DNA of 64,000 nt from Mycobacterium colombiense CECT 3035 (GTDB taxonomy: Bacteria; Actinomycetota; Actinomycetes; Mycobacteriales; Mycobacteriaceae): positions 2,542,001 to 2,606,000 of the forward strand of contig NZ_CP020821.1 of assembly GCF_002105755.1 (NCBI RefSeq). The letters run 5' to 3'. Positions 17,771 through 29,315 of the stretch are shown here, piece after piece; within the stretch, counting starts at the first letter, position 1, and every line of letters starts with the position of its first letter. The position numbers and the translations under genes were made by a program. Below the pieces are notes generated by a model, which was not told the origin of the DNA, did no database searches, and saw nothing but the letters and a program-made list of their open reading frames with translations.

Positions 17771-19272
17771 GCCACGCCCCCGCGGCTGCGGTGACGCCCA
17801 ATCCGTTCGACGAGGGAGTCCCCTTCGGGGTCAAACTGCAGCAGCTGGCCGAGGAGCGGCGTGACGATCCGGGCGTCACCATCGTCGCGCTCGACGGCGC
17901 CGCGGAGCCGCTGACCTTCGGCGAGCTCGATGCCCGCGCCAACCAGTGGGGGCGCGCCCTGGCGGCCAGCGGCGCCCAAACGGGTTCTTTTGTCGCGCTT
18001 GCCATCCCGAATTCCCGGCATCTCGTGCTCGCCACGTTGGGGTGCTGGAAGATCGGCGCCGTTCCCGTTCCCATGCACTGGGATCTGCCCGAATGGGAGC
18101 GTGATCGGGTTCGGGCGGTGATCGATCCCGCCGTCGTCGTCGACGAACAGACCCGCTGGGAACTCGAGGCCCGCGCGGCCGCGGAGTCCGCCGACGCCCT
18201 GCCGGTCGCCGTCTCCCCCACCGCCAACGGGATCTGCAGCAGCGGGTCCACCGGTGTGCCCAAGGTGATCCTCAATTTGGCGCCGTCGCTATGGATCCCG
18301 CAGCAGGGCGAACCGTTCCTGGCGAACTGGACACCGGTGGCCCAGCCGCAGACCATCATGGTGCCCGCGCCGATGTATCACACCAACGGCTTCGCCACCT
18401 TCCTGATGATGCTGGGCGGCGACCATCTGGTCATCCTCGAAAAGTTCGATGCGGCATTGGTTCTCGATGTCATCGAACGTTTCCGGATCACCAACTTCAC
18501 CGCCACGCCCACCATGCTGGCGCGCATCGCGGCCCGGCCCGACGTGCGGCAGCGGGACCTGTCCAGCATCGTCTTCGTCCTGCAGGGCGCCGCGGTGATG
18601 CCGCCGTCGCTGCTGCACACCTGGTTCGAACTGCTCAGCCCCGAGCAGATGGTGACGGCGTACGGCATGACCGAGAACCTCGGCCTCACCGCGTTGCGCG
18701 GCGACGAGTGGCTCGCCCACCCGGGCAGCGTGGGCCGCGGCTTCCGGGACACCGAGATCCGGATCCTGGACGCCGACAAACGGCCGCTCGGACCGGGCGA
18801 GGACGGGGACATCTACCTGCGGGCGCCGATGAGCGCGGGATACCGCTACCTCGGCGGGGCGCCACCGCTGCCGTCGACCGAGGACGGCTTCCGCTCCGCC
18901 GGCGACATCGGTCACCTCGACGAGGACGGCTTCCTCTACATCGTCGACCGCCGCGTCGACATGATCGTCACCGGCGGCGCCAACGTGTTTCCCGCCGAAG
19001 TCGAGTCCGCGCTCGCCGGCCACCCCGGCATCGCCGACGTCGTCGTGATCGGGCTGGCCGACAAGCAGTGGGGGCGCCGGGTGCACGCGGTGATTCAGCG
19101 CGCCGACAGCGACGGCGCCGCGCCGCTGACCGAACAGCAGGTGATCGAGTATGCGAAGAATCGCCTGGCCCCGTACAAGGCGCCCAAGACCGTCGAGTTC
19201 GTCGAGGCGATTCCCCGGACCGCGGCGACCAAGGTCAATCGCTCGGCGATGATCGAGGCGCGCGGCGGCTGA
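17767..19272 (+). CDS. AMP-forming acyl-CoA ligase
   Basis: A 501-residue adenylate-forming enzyme, last in the four-ACAD operon. Motifs in order: ICSSGSTGVPKVI (P-loop, with Ser-Ser-Gly in place of the more usual Thr-Ser-Gly), YGMTENLGL, FRSAGDIGHLDEDG, VTGGANVFPAEVE, and IPRTAATKVNR with the candidate catalytic Lys. The His-rich stretch APMYHTNGF fits the substrate pocket side of the family. It would supply the acyl-CoA that the upstream dehydrogenases oxidise. Substrate chain or ring type is unknown. Confidence 0.9.
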   Translation: MSHAPAAAVTPNPFDEGVPFGVKLQQLAEERRDDPGVTIVALDGAAEPLTFGELDARANQWGRALAASGAQTGSFVALAIPNSRHLVLATLGCWKIGAVPVPMHWDLPEWERDRVRAVIDPAVVVDEQTRWELEARAAAESADALPVAVSPTANGICSSGSTGVPKVILNLAPSLWIPQQGEPFLANWTPVAQPQTIMVPAPMYHTNGFATFLMMLGGDHLVILEKFDAALVLDVIERFRITNFTATPTMLARIAARPDVRQRDLSSIVFVLQGAAVMPPSLLHTWFELLSPEQMVTAYGMTENLGLTALRGDEWLAHPGSVGRGFRDTEIRILDADKRPLGPGEDGDIYLRAPMSAGYRYLGGAPPLPSTEDGFRSAGDIGHLDEDGFLYIVDRRVDMIVTGGANVFPAEVESALAGHPGIADVVVIGLADKQWGRRVHAVIQRADSDGAAPLTEQQVIEYAKNRLAPYKAPKTVEFVEAIPRTAATKVNRSAMIEARGG

Positions 19273-19375
19273 ATTTGCGGTGAGCGTGAGGCCCAGGGAC
19301 GGGTTTGGGGGCAATCGCGTGCTTCACGTCCGCATTCGGAGGCCAAACAATCTGTACGACCCGGCCCGCAGTCGC

Positions 19376-19387
19376 GGTAATCTCATT
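19376..19387. promoter_or_regulatory. GGTAA-NN-TCATT half-operator before the TetR-thioesterase gene
   Basis: GGTAATCTCATT lies 44 bp upstream of the start at 19431. It shares GGTAA and TCATT at the same spacing with the perfect inverted repeat at 20513-20529 after this gene, consistent with one protein binding both. Weak by itself. Confidence 0.35.
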
Positions 19388-19430
19388 CTCATAGCGCGAC
19401 CGGCGCGCTAGGGAAGGGGACCGATCGCTC

Positions 19431-20465
19431 ATGGCCGACCCCAGCGACGACGTCGAGGTCACCCGCGGCGACCGCTTCATCAAGACCGCCGTGGCGATAC
19501 TGGGCGAGACGGGCCGCACCGACTTCACCGTGCAAGAGGTGGTCGCGCGCTCCAAGACGTCGCTACGCGCCTTCTACCAACACTTCAGCAGCAAAGATGA
19601 ACTGCTGCTCGCGCTGTTCGACCGAACCATCGCTCAATCGGTGCAGTCGTGGCGCGGCGAAACCACGGGGCTGGACAGCACGTCGGCGTTGAAGTTGCTG
19701 ATCGATCGGCTCAGCCAGCAACCGGAGTCGAGCACCCAGGACAGCCTCAACCGGGCATTGACCCTCTACAACCAGCACCTGGCCGAGACCCGCCCCCGCG
19801 AATACGCCCGGGTGCTCTCTCCCCTGCACGGCCTGATTCGCGACATTGTCGGGCAGGGCATCACCGAGGGAGTCTTCAATCCCGGCCTGGACGTCGGAGC
19901 GGCGGCCGCCATCGTCATGCAGACGATGATGGGTGCGCAGCGATTGCATTGGCTCGGTTCGGAATTGAACGGATCACCGGTCGACGCCGGCCAACTCTAT
20001 GACTTCTGCAGCCGCGCCCTGGGCATCCGCGACACCGACGAAGAATCGTCCGCCGCCCCCTCGCTGGCCGAGCTGTTCGCCCAGATCGGCATGCGGCCCG
20101 GCACCCGCAACGGCGAATTCGCCATGACCATGCCGGTCAGCCCCGCGGTGGTCAACACCTCCGGCGCGCTGCAGGGCGGGCTGATCGCCACGCTCGTCGA
20201 CGTGGCGGGCGGGCAATTCGGGCTGGACTACCTGCAGCCGGGCACCACGATGACCACCGCTGACCTGTTCATCCGGTACCTGCGACCGGTTCGGCAGGGC
20301 GCGGCGTTCGCGGTACCCACGATGCTGCGCTCCGGACGCCGCGCGATGGTGATGCAGGTGGACATCTACGGCGACGGCGACGACGAGCTGCTCGCCACGG
20401 CGACGGTGAATTTCGCCGTGATCGAGGGGACCACGCCCAAGCTCCCGAGCTGGCCGGGGACCTGA
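19431..20465 (+). CDS. TetR-family regulator fused to a hotdog thioesterase
   Basis: A 344-residue two-part protein. Residues about 10-60 are a TetR helix-turn-helix (RFIKTAVAILGETGRTDFTV, then VVARSKTSLRAFYQHFSSKDELLLALF), followed by an all-helical regulatory domain to about 200. Residues about 215-340 are a PaaI-like hotdog domain: MPVSPAVVNTSGALQGGLIATLVDVAGG, TTADLFIRYLRPVR, and RAMVMQVDIYGDGDDELLATATVNFAVIEG. The thioesterase may act as a ligand-sensing module or hydrolyse the CoA-ester inducer. The frame is continuous and both halves are well conserved in style, so this is a real fusion and not a frameshift artefact. It precedes the amidohydrolase at 20567. Confidence 0.85.
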   Translation: MADPSDDVEVTRGDRFIKTAVAILGETGRTDFTVQEVVARSKTSLRAFYQHFSSKDELLLALFDRTIAQSVQSWRGETTGLDSTSALKLLIDRLSQQPESSTQDSLNRALTLYNQHLAETRPREYARVLSPLHGLIRDIVGQGITEGVFNPGLDVGAAAAIVMQTMMGAQRLHWLGSELNGSPVDAGQLYDFCSRALGIRDTDEESSAAPSLAELFAQIGMRPGTRNGEFAMTMPVSPAVVNTSGALQGGLIATLVDVAGGQFGLDYLQPGTTMTTADLFIRYLRPVRQGAAFAVPTMLRSGRRAMVMQVDIYGDGDDELLATATVNFAVIEGTTPKLPSWPGT

Positions 20466-20512
20466 GCCAGCGGGGCCGATCCGCGGACCCGGTACACCTG
20501 ATTGCGCATCAG

Positions 20513-20529
20513 TGGTAACGTCATTACCA
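20513..20529. promoter_or_regulatory. Perfect inverted repeat before the amidohydrolase
   Basis: TGGTAA (20513-20518) and TTACCA (20524-20529) flank CGTCA. It sits 38 bp before the start at 20567 and just after the TetR-thioesterase gene, so that protein is a reasonable candidate for the binder. Confidence 0.5.
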
Positions 20530-20566
20530 GGCAGTGAGAATCTAAGACTTTTACAAGGAGATCGCC

Positions 20567-21772
20567 ATGCCGTCTCGCGAACTTTCCTTCCCCGTGTTCG
20601 ACGCCGACAACCACATGTACGAGCCGCAGGAAGCGCTGACCAAGTTCCTTCCGGACAAGCGCAAGAACGTCATCGACTACGTCCAGGTGCGCGGCCGCAC
20701 CAAAATCGTTGTGCGCGGCCACATCAGCGAGTACATCCCCAACCCGACGTTCGAGAAGGTCGCCAAGCCCGGCGCCCAGGAGGACTACTTCCGCAACGGC
20801 GCGCAGGGCAAGAGCTACCGCGAGATCCTGGGCGAGCCGATGAAGGCCATCCCGGCGTTTCGCGAGCCCGGCCCGCGGCTCGAGGTCATGGACGAGCTGG
20901 GCATCGACTACGCGCTGATGTTCCCCACCCTGGCCAGCCTGGTCGAGGAGCGCATGAAGGACGACCCGGAGATGACCCACGACGTCATCCACGCGCTGAA
21001 CGAGTGGATGTATGAGCAGTGGACGTTCAATTACCAGGACCGCATCTTCGCCACCCCGGTCATCACCCTGCCCATCGTCGAGCGGGCGCTGGAAGAACTC
21101 GAGTGGGTCCTGGAGCGGGGCGCCCGCACCGTGCTGGTCCGCCCTGCGCCGGTGCCCGGCTTCAAGGGCAGCCGGTCGTTCGGGCTCGAGGAGTTCGACC
21201 CGTTCTGGCAGGCCTGCATCAAGGCCGAGATCCCGGTGTCGATGCACGCGTCGGACAGCGGTTACTCCGAATTCGCGAACGTGTGGGAGCCCGGCGACGA
21301 GTTCCTCCCGTTCAAGCCGACCCCGTTCCGCAGCTTCGCGATGGGCCATCGGCCGATCCTGGACGCGATGGGTGCGCTGGTGTGCCACGGTGCGCTGTCG
21401 CGCAACCCGGAGTTGCGGGTCCTTTCCATCGAGAACGGCGCCGACTGGGTGCCCGACCTGTTCAAGGGCCTCAAGGGCGTCTACAAGAAGATGCCGCAGT
21501 CGTTCAGCGAAGACCCGATCGAGGCGTTCAAGCGGTGCGTCTACATCACCCCGTTCTGGGAGGACCGCTTCACCGAGATCGTCAACATGGTCGGCACCGA
21601 CCGGGTGCTGTTCGGCTCCGACTGGCCCCACCCCGAGGGCCTGAAAGATCCGATCTCGTTCGTCGACGAGCTCACGGACTTCTCCGAATCCGATATCGCC
21701 AAGATCATGGGCGGCAACCTGATGAAGCTCATGAAGGTGTCCGCGCCGGCCAAGAAACCGGTCTCAGCCTGA
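20567..21772 (+). CDS. Amidohydrolase-2 family metal-dependent hydrolase or decarboxylase
   Basis: A 401-residue TIM-barrel protein of the amidohydrolase-related (ACMSD-like) group. It starts with FPVFDADNHMYEP, in which the usual HxH metal motif is degenerate (DxDxH), as in many actinobacterial members. Other landmarks are IPVSMHASDSGYSEF, CHGALSRNPELRVLSIENGADWV, and VLFGSDWPHPEGLKDP, with the Asp that binds metal or activates water. AAGGAG precedes ATG 20567. Two shorter-range paralogues lie at 54515-55345 and 56971-58163. Family members include decarboxylases of aromatic or alicyclic acids; the reaction here is not known. Confidence 0.85.
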   Translation: MPSRELSFPVFDADNHMYEPQEALTKFLPDKRKNVIDYVQVRGRTKIVVRGHISEYIPNPTFEKVAKPGAQEDYFRNGAQGKSYREILGEPMKAIPAFREPGPRLEVMDELGIDYALMFPTLASLVEERMKDDPEMTHDVIHALNEWMYEQWTFNYQDRIFATPVITLPIVERALEELEWVLERGARTVLVRPAPVPGFKGSRSFGLEEFDPFWQACIKAEIPVSMHASDSGYSEFANVWEPGDEFLPFKPTPFRSFAMGHRPILDAMGALVCHGALSRNPELRVLSIENGADWVPDLFKGLKGVYKKMPQSFSEDPIEAFKRCVYITPFWEDRFTEIVNMVGTDRVLFGSDWPHPEGLKDPISFVDELTDFSESDIAKIMGGNLMKLMKVSAPAKKPVSA

Positions 21773-21826
21773 TCTCTCGTCGGTGCCCGCTGGGTGTAGC
21801 CGGACCGTCGGAGGGTACTCGTCGAC

Positions 21827-22243
21827 ATGACCGTTGACGAGCCGGACTTGACGGCGGATGGAGGGCAGATGAGCGTGGCACCGCACGCCGGCACCCCGGT
21901 CAGTATCGATGACGACGTCGCGTTCCTCACCGAGCAGATCGAGGCGCTGCACCGGCTCGGGCAGCGCGACGACGTCGACGACGAAGAGGTCTACGACCTG
22001 AGCATCAGGTGGGGCACCGCGCTCGCCGGGCGATTGCCGCGCTTGGCGCACTACGATTCGCTGGGGCAACTCGGCGCCGACGATCAGCGGCGGTTCCGAT
22101 CGCTGTGCGACCAACTTCGCGAGTTGTCGCCCCTGATAGAGCGATTCGATCTGGCTCGGCCGCGGCTTCCGGGATCGACGGACGGTCAAGCTAGCGGGCG
22201 GCGTCGCTCTCGGCAGCGTCCGAGTCGCTTGCTGCGTAGGTGA
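21827..22243 (+). CDS. Small conserved acidic protein of unknown function
   Basis: A 138-residue hypothetical protein from ATG 21827 (GGAGGG upstream, slightly far). A helical, acidic core includes DDDVAFLTEQIEALHRLGQRDD, RWGTALAGRLPRLAHY and FRSLCDQLRELSPLIERFD. The last 30 residues become Arg/Ser-rich and overlap the convergent gene at 22191-22514 by about 50 bp, so the true end could be the less coding-like part of the frame. No motif gives a function. Codon usage and a clean helical pattern favour a real gene. Confidence 0.55.
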   Translation: MTVDEPDLTADGGQMSVAPHAGTPVSIDDDVAFLTEQIEALHRLGQRDDVDDEEVYDLSIRWGTALAGRLPRLAHYDSLGQLGADDQRRFRSLCDQLRELSPLIERFDLARPRLPGSTDGQASGRRRSRQRPSRLLRR

Positions 22244-22514
22244 GGAAGTCCGTGTCGCGCAACCTGATCGCGGTCCGCGGCTTGGGGCAGTCCGGATTGC
22301 GGCAGGTCAGCGCGACCATGTAGGCATCGGCATCCTCGTCCAAGAACAGGAAACCGAGGTACAGGGCGTCGCCGACGGCGAAATCCGTTGCGCCGCAGGC
22401 TTCGCAATGTCCGCCCTTCGCCGCGATCTGTTCGAGTACGCGATGGTGCGCCACCGCATCCAGGCTGATCAGCTCGGGGCGTACCCCGATTCCCTCGGCC
22501 GCCGTCTCGGTCAT
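22191..22514 (-). CDS. Zinc-ribbon-like small protein
   Basis: A 107-residue protein from ATG 22514. HCEACGATDF and TCRNPDCPKPR give two Cys pairs (CxxC and CxxxxC), the layout of a small zinc-binding domain, with FAVGDALYLGFLFLDEDADAYMVAL between. It begins 2 bp after the stop of the molybdopterin oxidoreductase gene (22516), so the two are cotranscribed. The C-terminus is acidic and Ser/Ala-rich. It may be an accessory or regulatory protein for the redox enzyme; this is inference from position only. Confidence 0.65.
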   Translation of the reverse strand: MTETAAEGIGVRPELISLDAVAHHRVLEQIAAKGGHCEACGATDFAVGDALYLGFLFLDEDADAYMVALTCRNPDCPKPRTAIRLRDTDFLTYAASDSDAAESDAAR

Positions 22515-22515
22515 C

Positions 22516-24006
22516 TCAGATTTCCACGTCCTTGTCGTAGTACACGCGATCCTCGCGCCAGCCGCCCGTGCCCATGCCGATTCCGGTGTAATCCTCCACG
22601 AATTCAATCTGGTTGATCCACTTGGCCATTTTGAAGCCCACCTGGGTTTCCACCCGCAGGCGCAGGGGCGCACCGTGTTGGATCGGCAAAGGCGCGCCGT
22701 TCATTTCGTAGGCGAGCAGAGTCTGCGGCTTGTCGGCGAACTCGCGGTCGAGCACCTCGTAGAACTGACCTCCGCCGTGCGACGCCGGTTCGTCGGTGCT
22801 GTTGTCCTGCATCGTCAAAAAGCAGATGTAGCGCGCCTGCGGCAGCGGTCGCACCAGGTCGACCAGCTGATGCAGATGAACGCCGGTCCATTCGCCGATG
22901 CTGGTCCAGCCCTGGACGCAATTGTGCATCACGCATTGCGTTTCCGACTCGGCCAGCGCGCGCAGCGCGCTCAGGTCCAGAGTCACGGGGTTTTCCACCA
23001 GCCCGCCGACCCGCAGTCGCCAGTCCACGAAGTTGTGCACGGCCATCACCTTGTATTCCGTACTGGTGGGCGGCTTTCCGTTGATGCGGTGCTGCTTGGA
23101 GATTTTGTGCGCCGGATAATTCTGCCGTGAGTTCAACGGTCGCAGCAGCAGCAGGCGGACCGCGGTGACGACGGCCCCCAGCACGCGCTGCACCGACCGG
23201 GGGTTGCGCAGACTCCAGATCGTCGCCGCGACGTGGACGGCGACGATCGCCGCGATGATCAGCAGGGAGATCGCGGTCGCCCAATAGGTGTTGCGGACGG
23301 CGCCGAAAATCATTGACGCGGTGAGCCTGCCCCAGCCCCAGAAGAAAATCATCGACAGATGAATCACGATGAAGACCAGGAACGCGACGAGCCCCAGGAA
23401 GTGCAGGCTCCGCGCCCATTGCCGGCCCCCCCACATTTGCACGTACCACGGGAACCGCGCCTCGATCGCCGGCGACTGAGCGGCCCCGGTGAGGATCTGA
23501 AACGGCGCCAGAACGAAGATGACTCCCGCGTAGGTCAGCTTCTGCATGGCGTCCAGCGGTTCGCCGGGCAACACCGGCGGCAGATTGAACGTCAGGTAGG
23601 TGACGATGTCGTCCCACGCTTCGGGGAAGATCGACCACGAGGCGGGCCAGTAGCGATGCCACTGGCCGGTGGCGAACAACAGGATGTAGTAGGACAGGCC
23701 CAGCAGGATCCAGCCGATGACCACAAAGAAGTGCCAGTGACGACCCACGCCGAGTTGCGCGCGGCCGGGCAACGAAATAAACGGGCTGTAGTCCTCTTCC
23801 TCATCCAGGGTGTCGTAGATCCTGTCCCGCGGCATCACCTTTCGGGTGAAGCGTGCCCACTCCGTGCCCGGTTTGCTGTCGTCGTGCCAGTACAGCTTGG
23901 GGTGGGTGGCCAGGATCTCGAGGCCGCTGCGCAAGATCAGCGTCACGAACAAAACGTTCAGCCAATGATCGATGCGCAACCACGCCGGATAGTCCAACGT
24001 CGTCAT
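22516..24006 (-). CDS. Membrane cytochrome b fused to a sulfite-oxidase-type molybdopterin domain
   Basis: A 496-residue fusion. The first about 300 residues hold five hydrophobic segments of a b-type cytochrome (near residues 12-32, 92-113, 155-180, 205-228, 243-268), with His in RIDHWLNVLF, RHWHFFVVIGW, LHFLGLVAFLVFIVIH as possible haem ligands. Residues about 325-480 are an SUOX-type molybdopterin domain: the Cys in VMHNCVQGWTSIGEW would bind Mo, followed by LTMQDNSTDEP and GAPLRLRVETQVGFKMAKW. It would exchange electrons between a cofactor-bound substrate and the quinone pool. It is cotranscribed with 22191 and with a four-helix membrane protein upstream. Confidence 0.82.
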   Translation of the reverse strand: MTTLDYPAWLRIDHWLNVLFVTLILRSGLEILATHPKLYWHDDSKPGTEWARFTRKVMPRDRIYDTLDEEEDYSPFISLPGRAQLGVGRHWHFFVVIGWILLGLSYYILLFATGQWHRYWPASWSIFPEAWDDIVTYLTFNLPPVLPGEPLDAMQKLTYAGVIFVLAPFQILTGAAQSPAIEARFPWYVQMWGGRQWARSLHFLGLVAFLVFIVIHLSMIFFWGWGRLTASMIFGAVRNTYWATAISLLIIAAIVAVHVAATIWSLRNPRSVQRVLGAVVTAVRLLLLRPLNSRQNYPAHKISKQHRINGKPPTSTEYKVMAVHNFVDWRLRVGGLVENPVTLDLSALRALAESETQCVMHNCVQGWTSIGEWTGVHLHQLVDLVRPLPQARYICFLTMQDNSTDEPASHGGGQFYEVLDREFADKPQTLLAYEMNGAPLPIQHGAPLRLRVETQVGFKMAKWINQIEFVEDYTGIGMGTGGWREDRVYYDKDVEI

Positions 24007-24018
24007 GCTTGGGTCCCG

Positions 24019-24543
24019 TCAGTCATGCCACTGCCGGCGTCTCGGGTAGGCCACGTTGATGCCCGACAACACGGTCGTGTGCACGGCGATAAACGCCGCC
24101 GCGCAAGCCATTCCCAATGTCCCTGGCGCGAAGTCCCATCGGGCGGTCACCGTGACCAACCCGGGCAGGCTGACCCAGCGAGTGACCAGATACAAAGCGA
24201 GAAAGGCCGCGCAAACCAGACTGCCGAGATACCAACCGGCTTGGGGCACAGCAGGTCTGATGCCTACCACCATAGCGGTCGCCGCGGTCAGGCAGCCGGC
24301 CGCCAGCACCAGCACGTAGCCGGCGAAATAGCGTGGCAGGCCCGGCTCGGTGGCCAGCAGGTAGACGTGCACCGCCACCAGCCCGGTGAGCAGAGCCCCG
24401 CCCAGCGCAGTCACCGTGCGCGGCAGGTTGAACGCCACCCAGCCGTTCAAGGTCAGTACCGGTGACGACAGGAGGCGCCGCCAGAGCGCCGTCGTGCGTC
24501 GCGCCACAAGATCGGCCACGACTGCGAGGTACCCGTCCCGCAC
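24019..24543 (-). CDS. Small integral membrane protein, four predicted helices
   Basis: A 174-residue protein with hydrophobic segments near residues 45-65 (VTALGGALLTGLVAVHVYLLA), 73-95 (FAGYVLVLAAGCLTAATAMVV), 103-122 (WYLGSLVCAAFLALYLV) and 140-160 (GTLGMACAAAFIAVHTTVL). It precedes the cytochrome b-molybdopterin fusion by 12 bp in the same direction, so it may be a partner subunit. The His residues in AVHVYLLA and AVHTTVL could be haem ligands. It has no recognisable family. GTG 24543 is the longest start; a later one is possible. Confidence 0.6.
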   Translation of the reverse strand: MRDGYLAVVADLVARRTTALWRRLLSSPVLTLNGWVAFNLPRTVTALGGALLTGLVAVHVYLLATEPGLPRYFAGYVLVLAAGCLTAATAMVVGIRPAVPQAGWYLGSLVCAAFLALYLVTRWVSLPGLVTVTARWDFAPGTLGMACAAAFIAVHTTVLSGINVAYPRRRQWHD

Positions 24544-24574
24544 GCCCGCAAACGGGCTGCTCGGCGGTTTTGCG

Positions 24575-24665
24575 GGCTGCGATTTTCGCAGCCGTCAATT
24601 GCATTTGTCGGCCAATTTGCCGACACCGGTGACACTGGTATCAAACCGTTGCAATATGCATGCAA
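24575..24665. promoter_or_regulatory. Divergent intergenic region with three small inverted repeats
   Basis: The 235-bp gap between 24543 and 24779 has no gene. It holds GGCTGCG-ATTTT-CGCAGCC (24575-24593), TGTCGGC-CAATTT-GCCGACA (24606-24625) and TTGCA-N7-TGCAA (24649-24665), followed by an AT-rich patch. Any of these may be operators or promoter elements for the divergent genes, or a 5' hairpin of the membrane-protein transcript. Confidence 0.4.
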
Positions 24666-24703
24666 CAACGATTGCTAATCTGAACACCTACGTGTGCAAA
24701 TAG

Positions 24704-27986
<3,283 letters not shown>

Positions 27987-27996
27987 CGGATGGTCC

Positions 27997-29145
27997 TCAT
28001 TTCGCCGAACGACCCGCCTTCTCGAACTCGTACACGCGCAGATTGTGCTCCTCGGGCGTGCCAAACATGCTGCGGTACAACGTGATCCGGCGAAGATAGA
28101 GGTGCAGGTCGTGCTCCCAGGTGACACCGATTCCGCCGTGCATCTGCACACACGCCTGGACGATCTGACCCGCCATCTCGCCCACGTAGGACTTGGCGAT
28201 GCTGGCCGAGACATTGGCTTCCGGCGCGCGGGCGGCCACGTCGGCGACCGCCGCCGAGGTGGTGGCGCGGCACGCTTCCAGCCAGAGCTTCATGTCGGCG
28301 AACTTGTGCTTGAGGGCCTGATACGACGCCAGCGGCCGACCGAATGTGTGACGGTCCAGCGCCCAGCGCACGGTGAGGTCGAACACCGTCTGCAGGGCAC
28401 CGACCACCTCGGCGCACTGCAGCACCTGGGCGATCTGGCTCTGCCGATCGACGAGCGCGGCCGTCTCACCGGCGGTGCCGACGGCCGCCGACCGCGGCAC
28501 CACGACGCCGTCGAAGCGCACCCGGCCGTATTGCTTGACCAGATCGACCGATTGTTGGGGCTCGATCCGGACCCCCGGCGCGTCCGTCGGGACCAGGAAC
28601 TGGCGAATCTCGGCGCCCGCGCCGCAGCGCGCCACCACCAGCAGCAGCGCGCTCTGGGCGGCCGCCTCGACACGGTCCTTGACGCCGTCGATGCGGTACC
28701 CGGAATCGGTTTCGGTGGCCGTCACCGTCGGATGCAGCGGTGCCCAGCCCCGGCCCGGCTCACAGACCGCCCACGACGCCACGGATTCACCGGCTATCAG
28801 CGCCTCGATGGCGTCGGCGTGCTCGCCGGAGTTCGTGCACTCGACAAGCCCGGCCAGCACGGTGCTGACCGGGTAGAGCGGCCCCGGAGCGACCGTCTTG
28901 CCCAGTTGCTCGGCGACCATCGCCAGATCGGCGAAGCCGTTCTCCGAGACACTTCCCCCGCCCAGCTCCTCCGGCACCAGCAGGCCGGTCCAGCCGAGCT
29001 GCGCGGCGCGCTGCCACCACGCGGGATCGAATGACGTGCCGGCGGCGTGCAGCTCCCGCACCCGACGCAGCGGCGCTTCCTTTTCCAGGAACGCTTGGGT
29101 GGTCGAGGTGAAAAGGATCTTTTCGGGAGAGTCGAGGGTGGTCAT
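27997..29145 (-). CDS. Acyl-CoA dehydrogenase (partner subunit)
   Basis: A 382-residue ACAD from ATG 29145; an upstream start at 29190 adds residues with no family match. Landmarks: GWTGLLVPEELGGGSVSENG, HTFGRPLASYQALKHKFADM, and VQMHGGIGVTWEHDLHLYLRR, the signature of the subunit that pairs with a GGTTE/GGTSE-type ACAD. The neighbour at 26743-27986 provides that second type, so the pair is expected to form an alpha2beta2 enzyme on a bulky acyl-CoA. A small inverted repeat lies 126 bp upstream at 29271-29285. Confidence 0.9.
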   Translation of the reverse strand: MTTLDSPEKILFTSTTQAFLEKEAPLRRVRELHAAGTSFDPAWWQRAAQLGWTGLLVPEELGGGSVSENGFADLAMVAEQLGKTVAPGPLYPVSTVLAGLVECTNSGEHADAIEALIAGESVASWAVCEPGRGWAPLHPTVTATETDSGYRIDGVKDRVEAAAQSALLLVVARCGAGAEIRQFLVPTDAPGVRIEPQQSVDLVKQYGRVRFDGVVVPRSAAVGTAGETAALVDRQSQIAQVLQCAEVVGALQTVFDLTVRWALDRHTFGRPLASYQALKHKFADMKLWLEACRATTSAAVADVAARAPEANVSASIAKSYVGEMAGQIVQACVQMHGGIGVTWEHDLHLYLRRITLYRSMFGTPEEHNLRVYEFEKAGRSAK

Positions 29146-29270
29146 AGTGCCGAGGGGATCCTTCTTGACATTCGATCGCTGCGGCTGCAACGGAATCGAT
29201 TTGAGTGTTTGATCATCCGCCCGATCGGTCCTCGGTTGGCTGCCGATTCCGATGTTAGCAACGGTCGATA

Positions 29271-29285
29271 CGGTAAGAGATACCG
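29271..29285. promoter_or_regulatory. CGGTA-AGAGA-TACCG inverted repeat before an ACAD pair
   Basis: Perfect 5-bp arms with a 5-bp spacer lie between the ACAD start (29145) and the downstream end of the convergent-side hydrolase gene (29316). It resembles the spacing of the 20513-20529 site (GGTAA-N5-TTACC) but differs in sequence. Confidence 0.35.
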
Positions 29286-29315
29286 GAGTTCAGTCGGTAA
29301 AAGCGGGGCCGAGCG

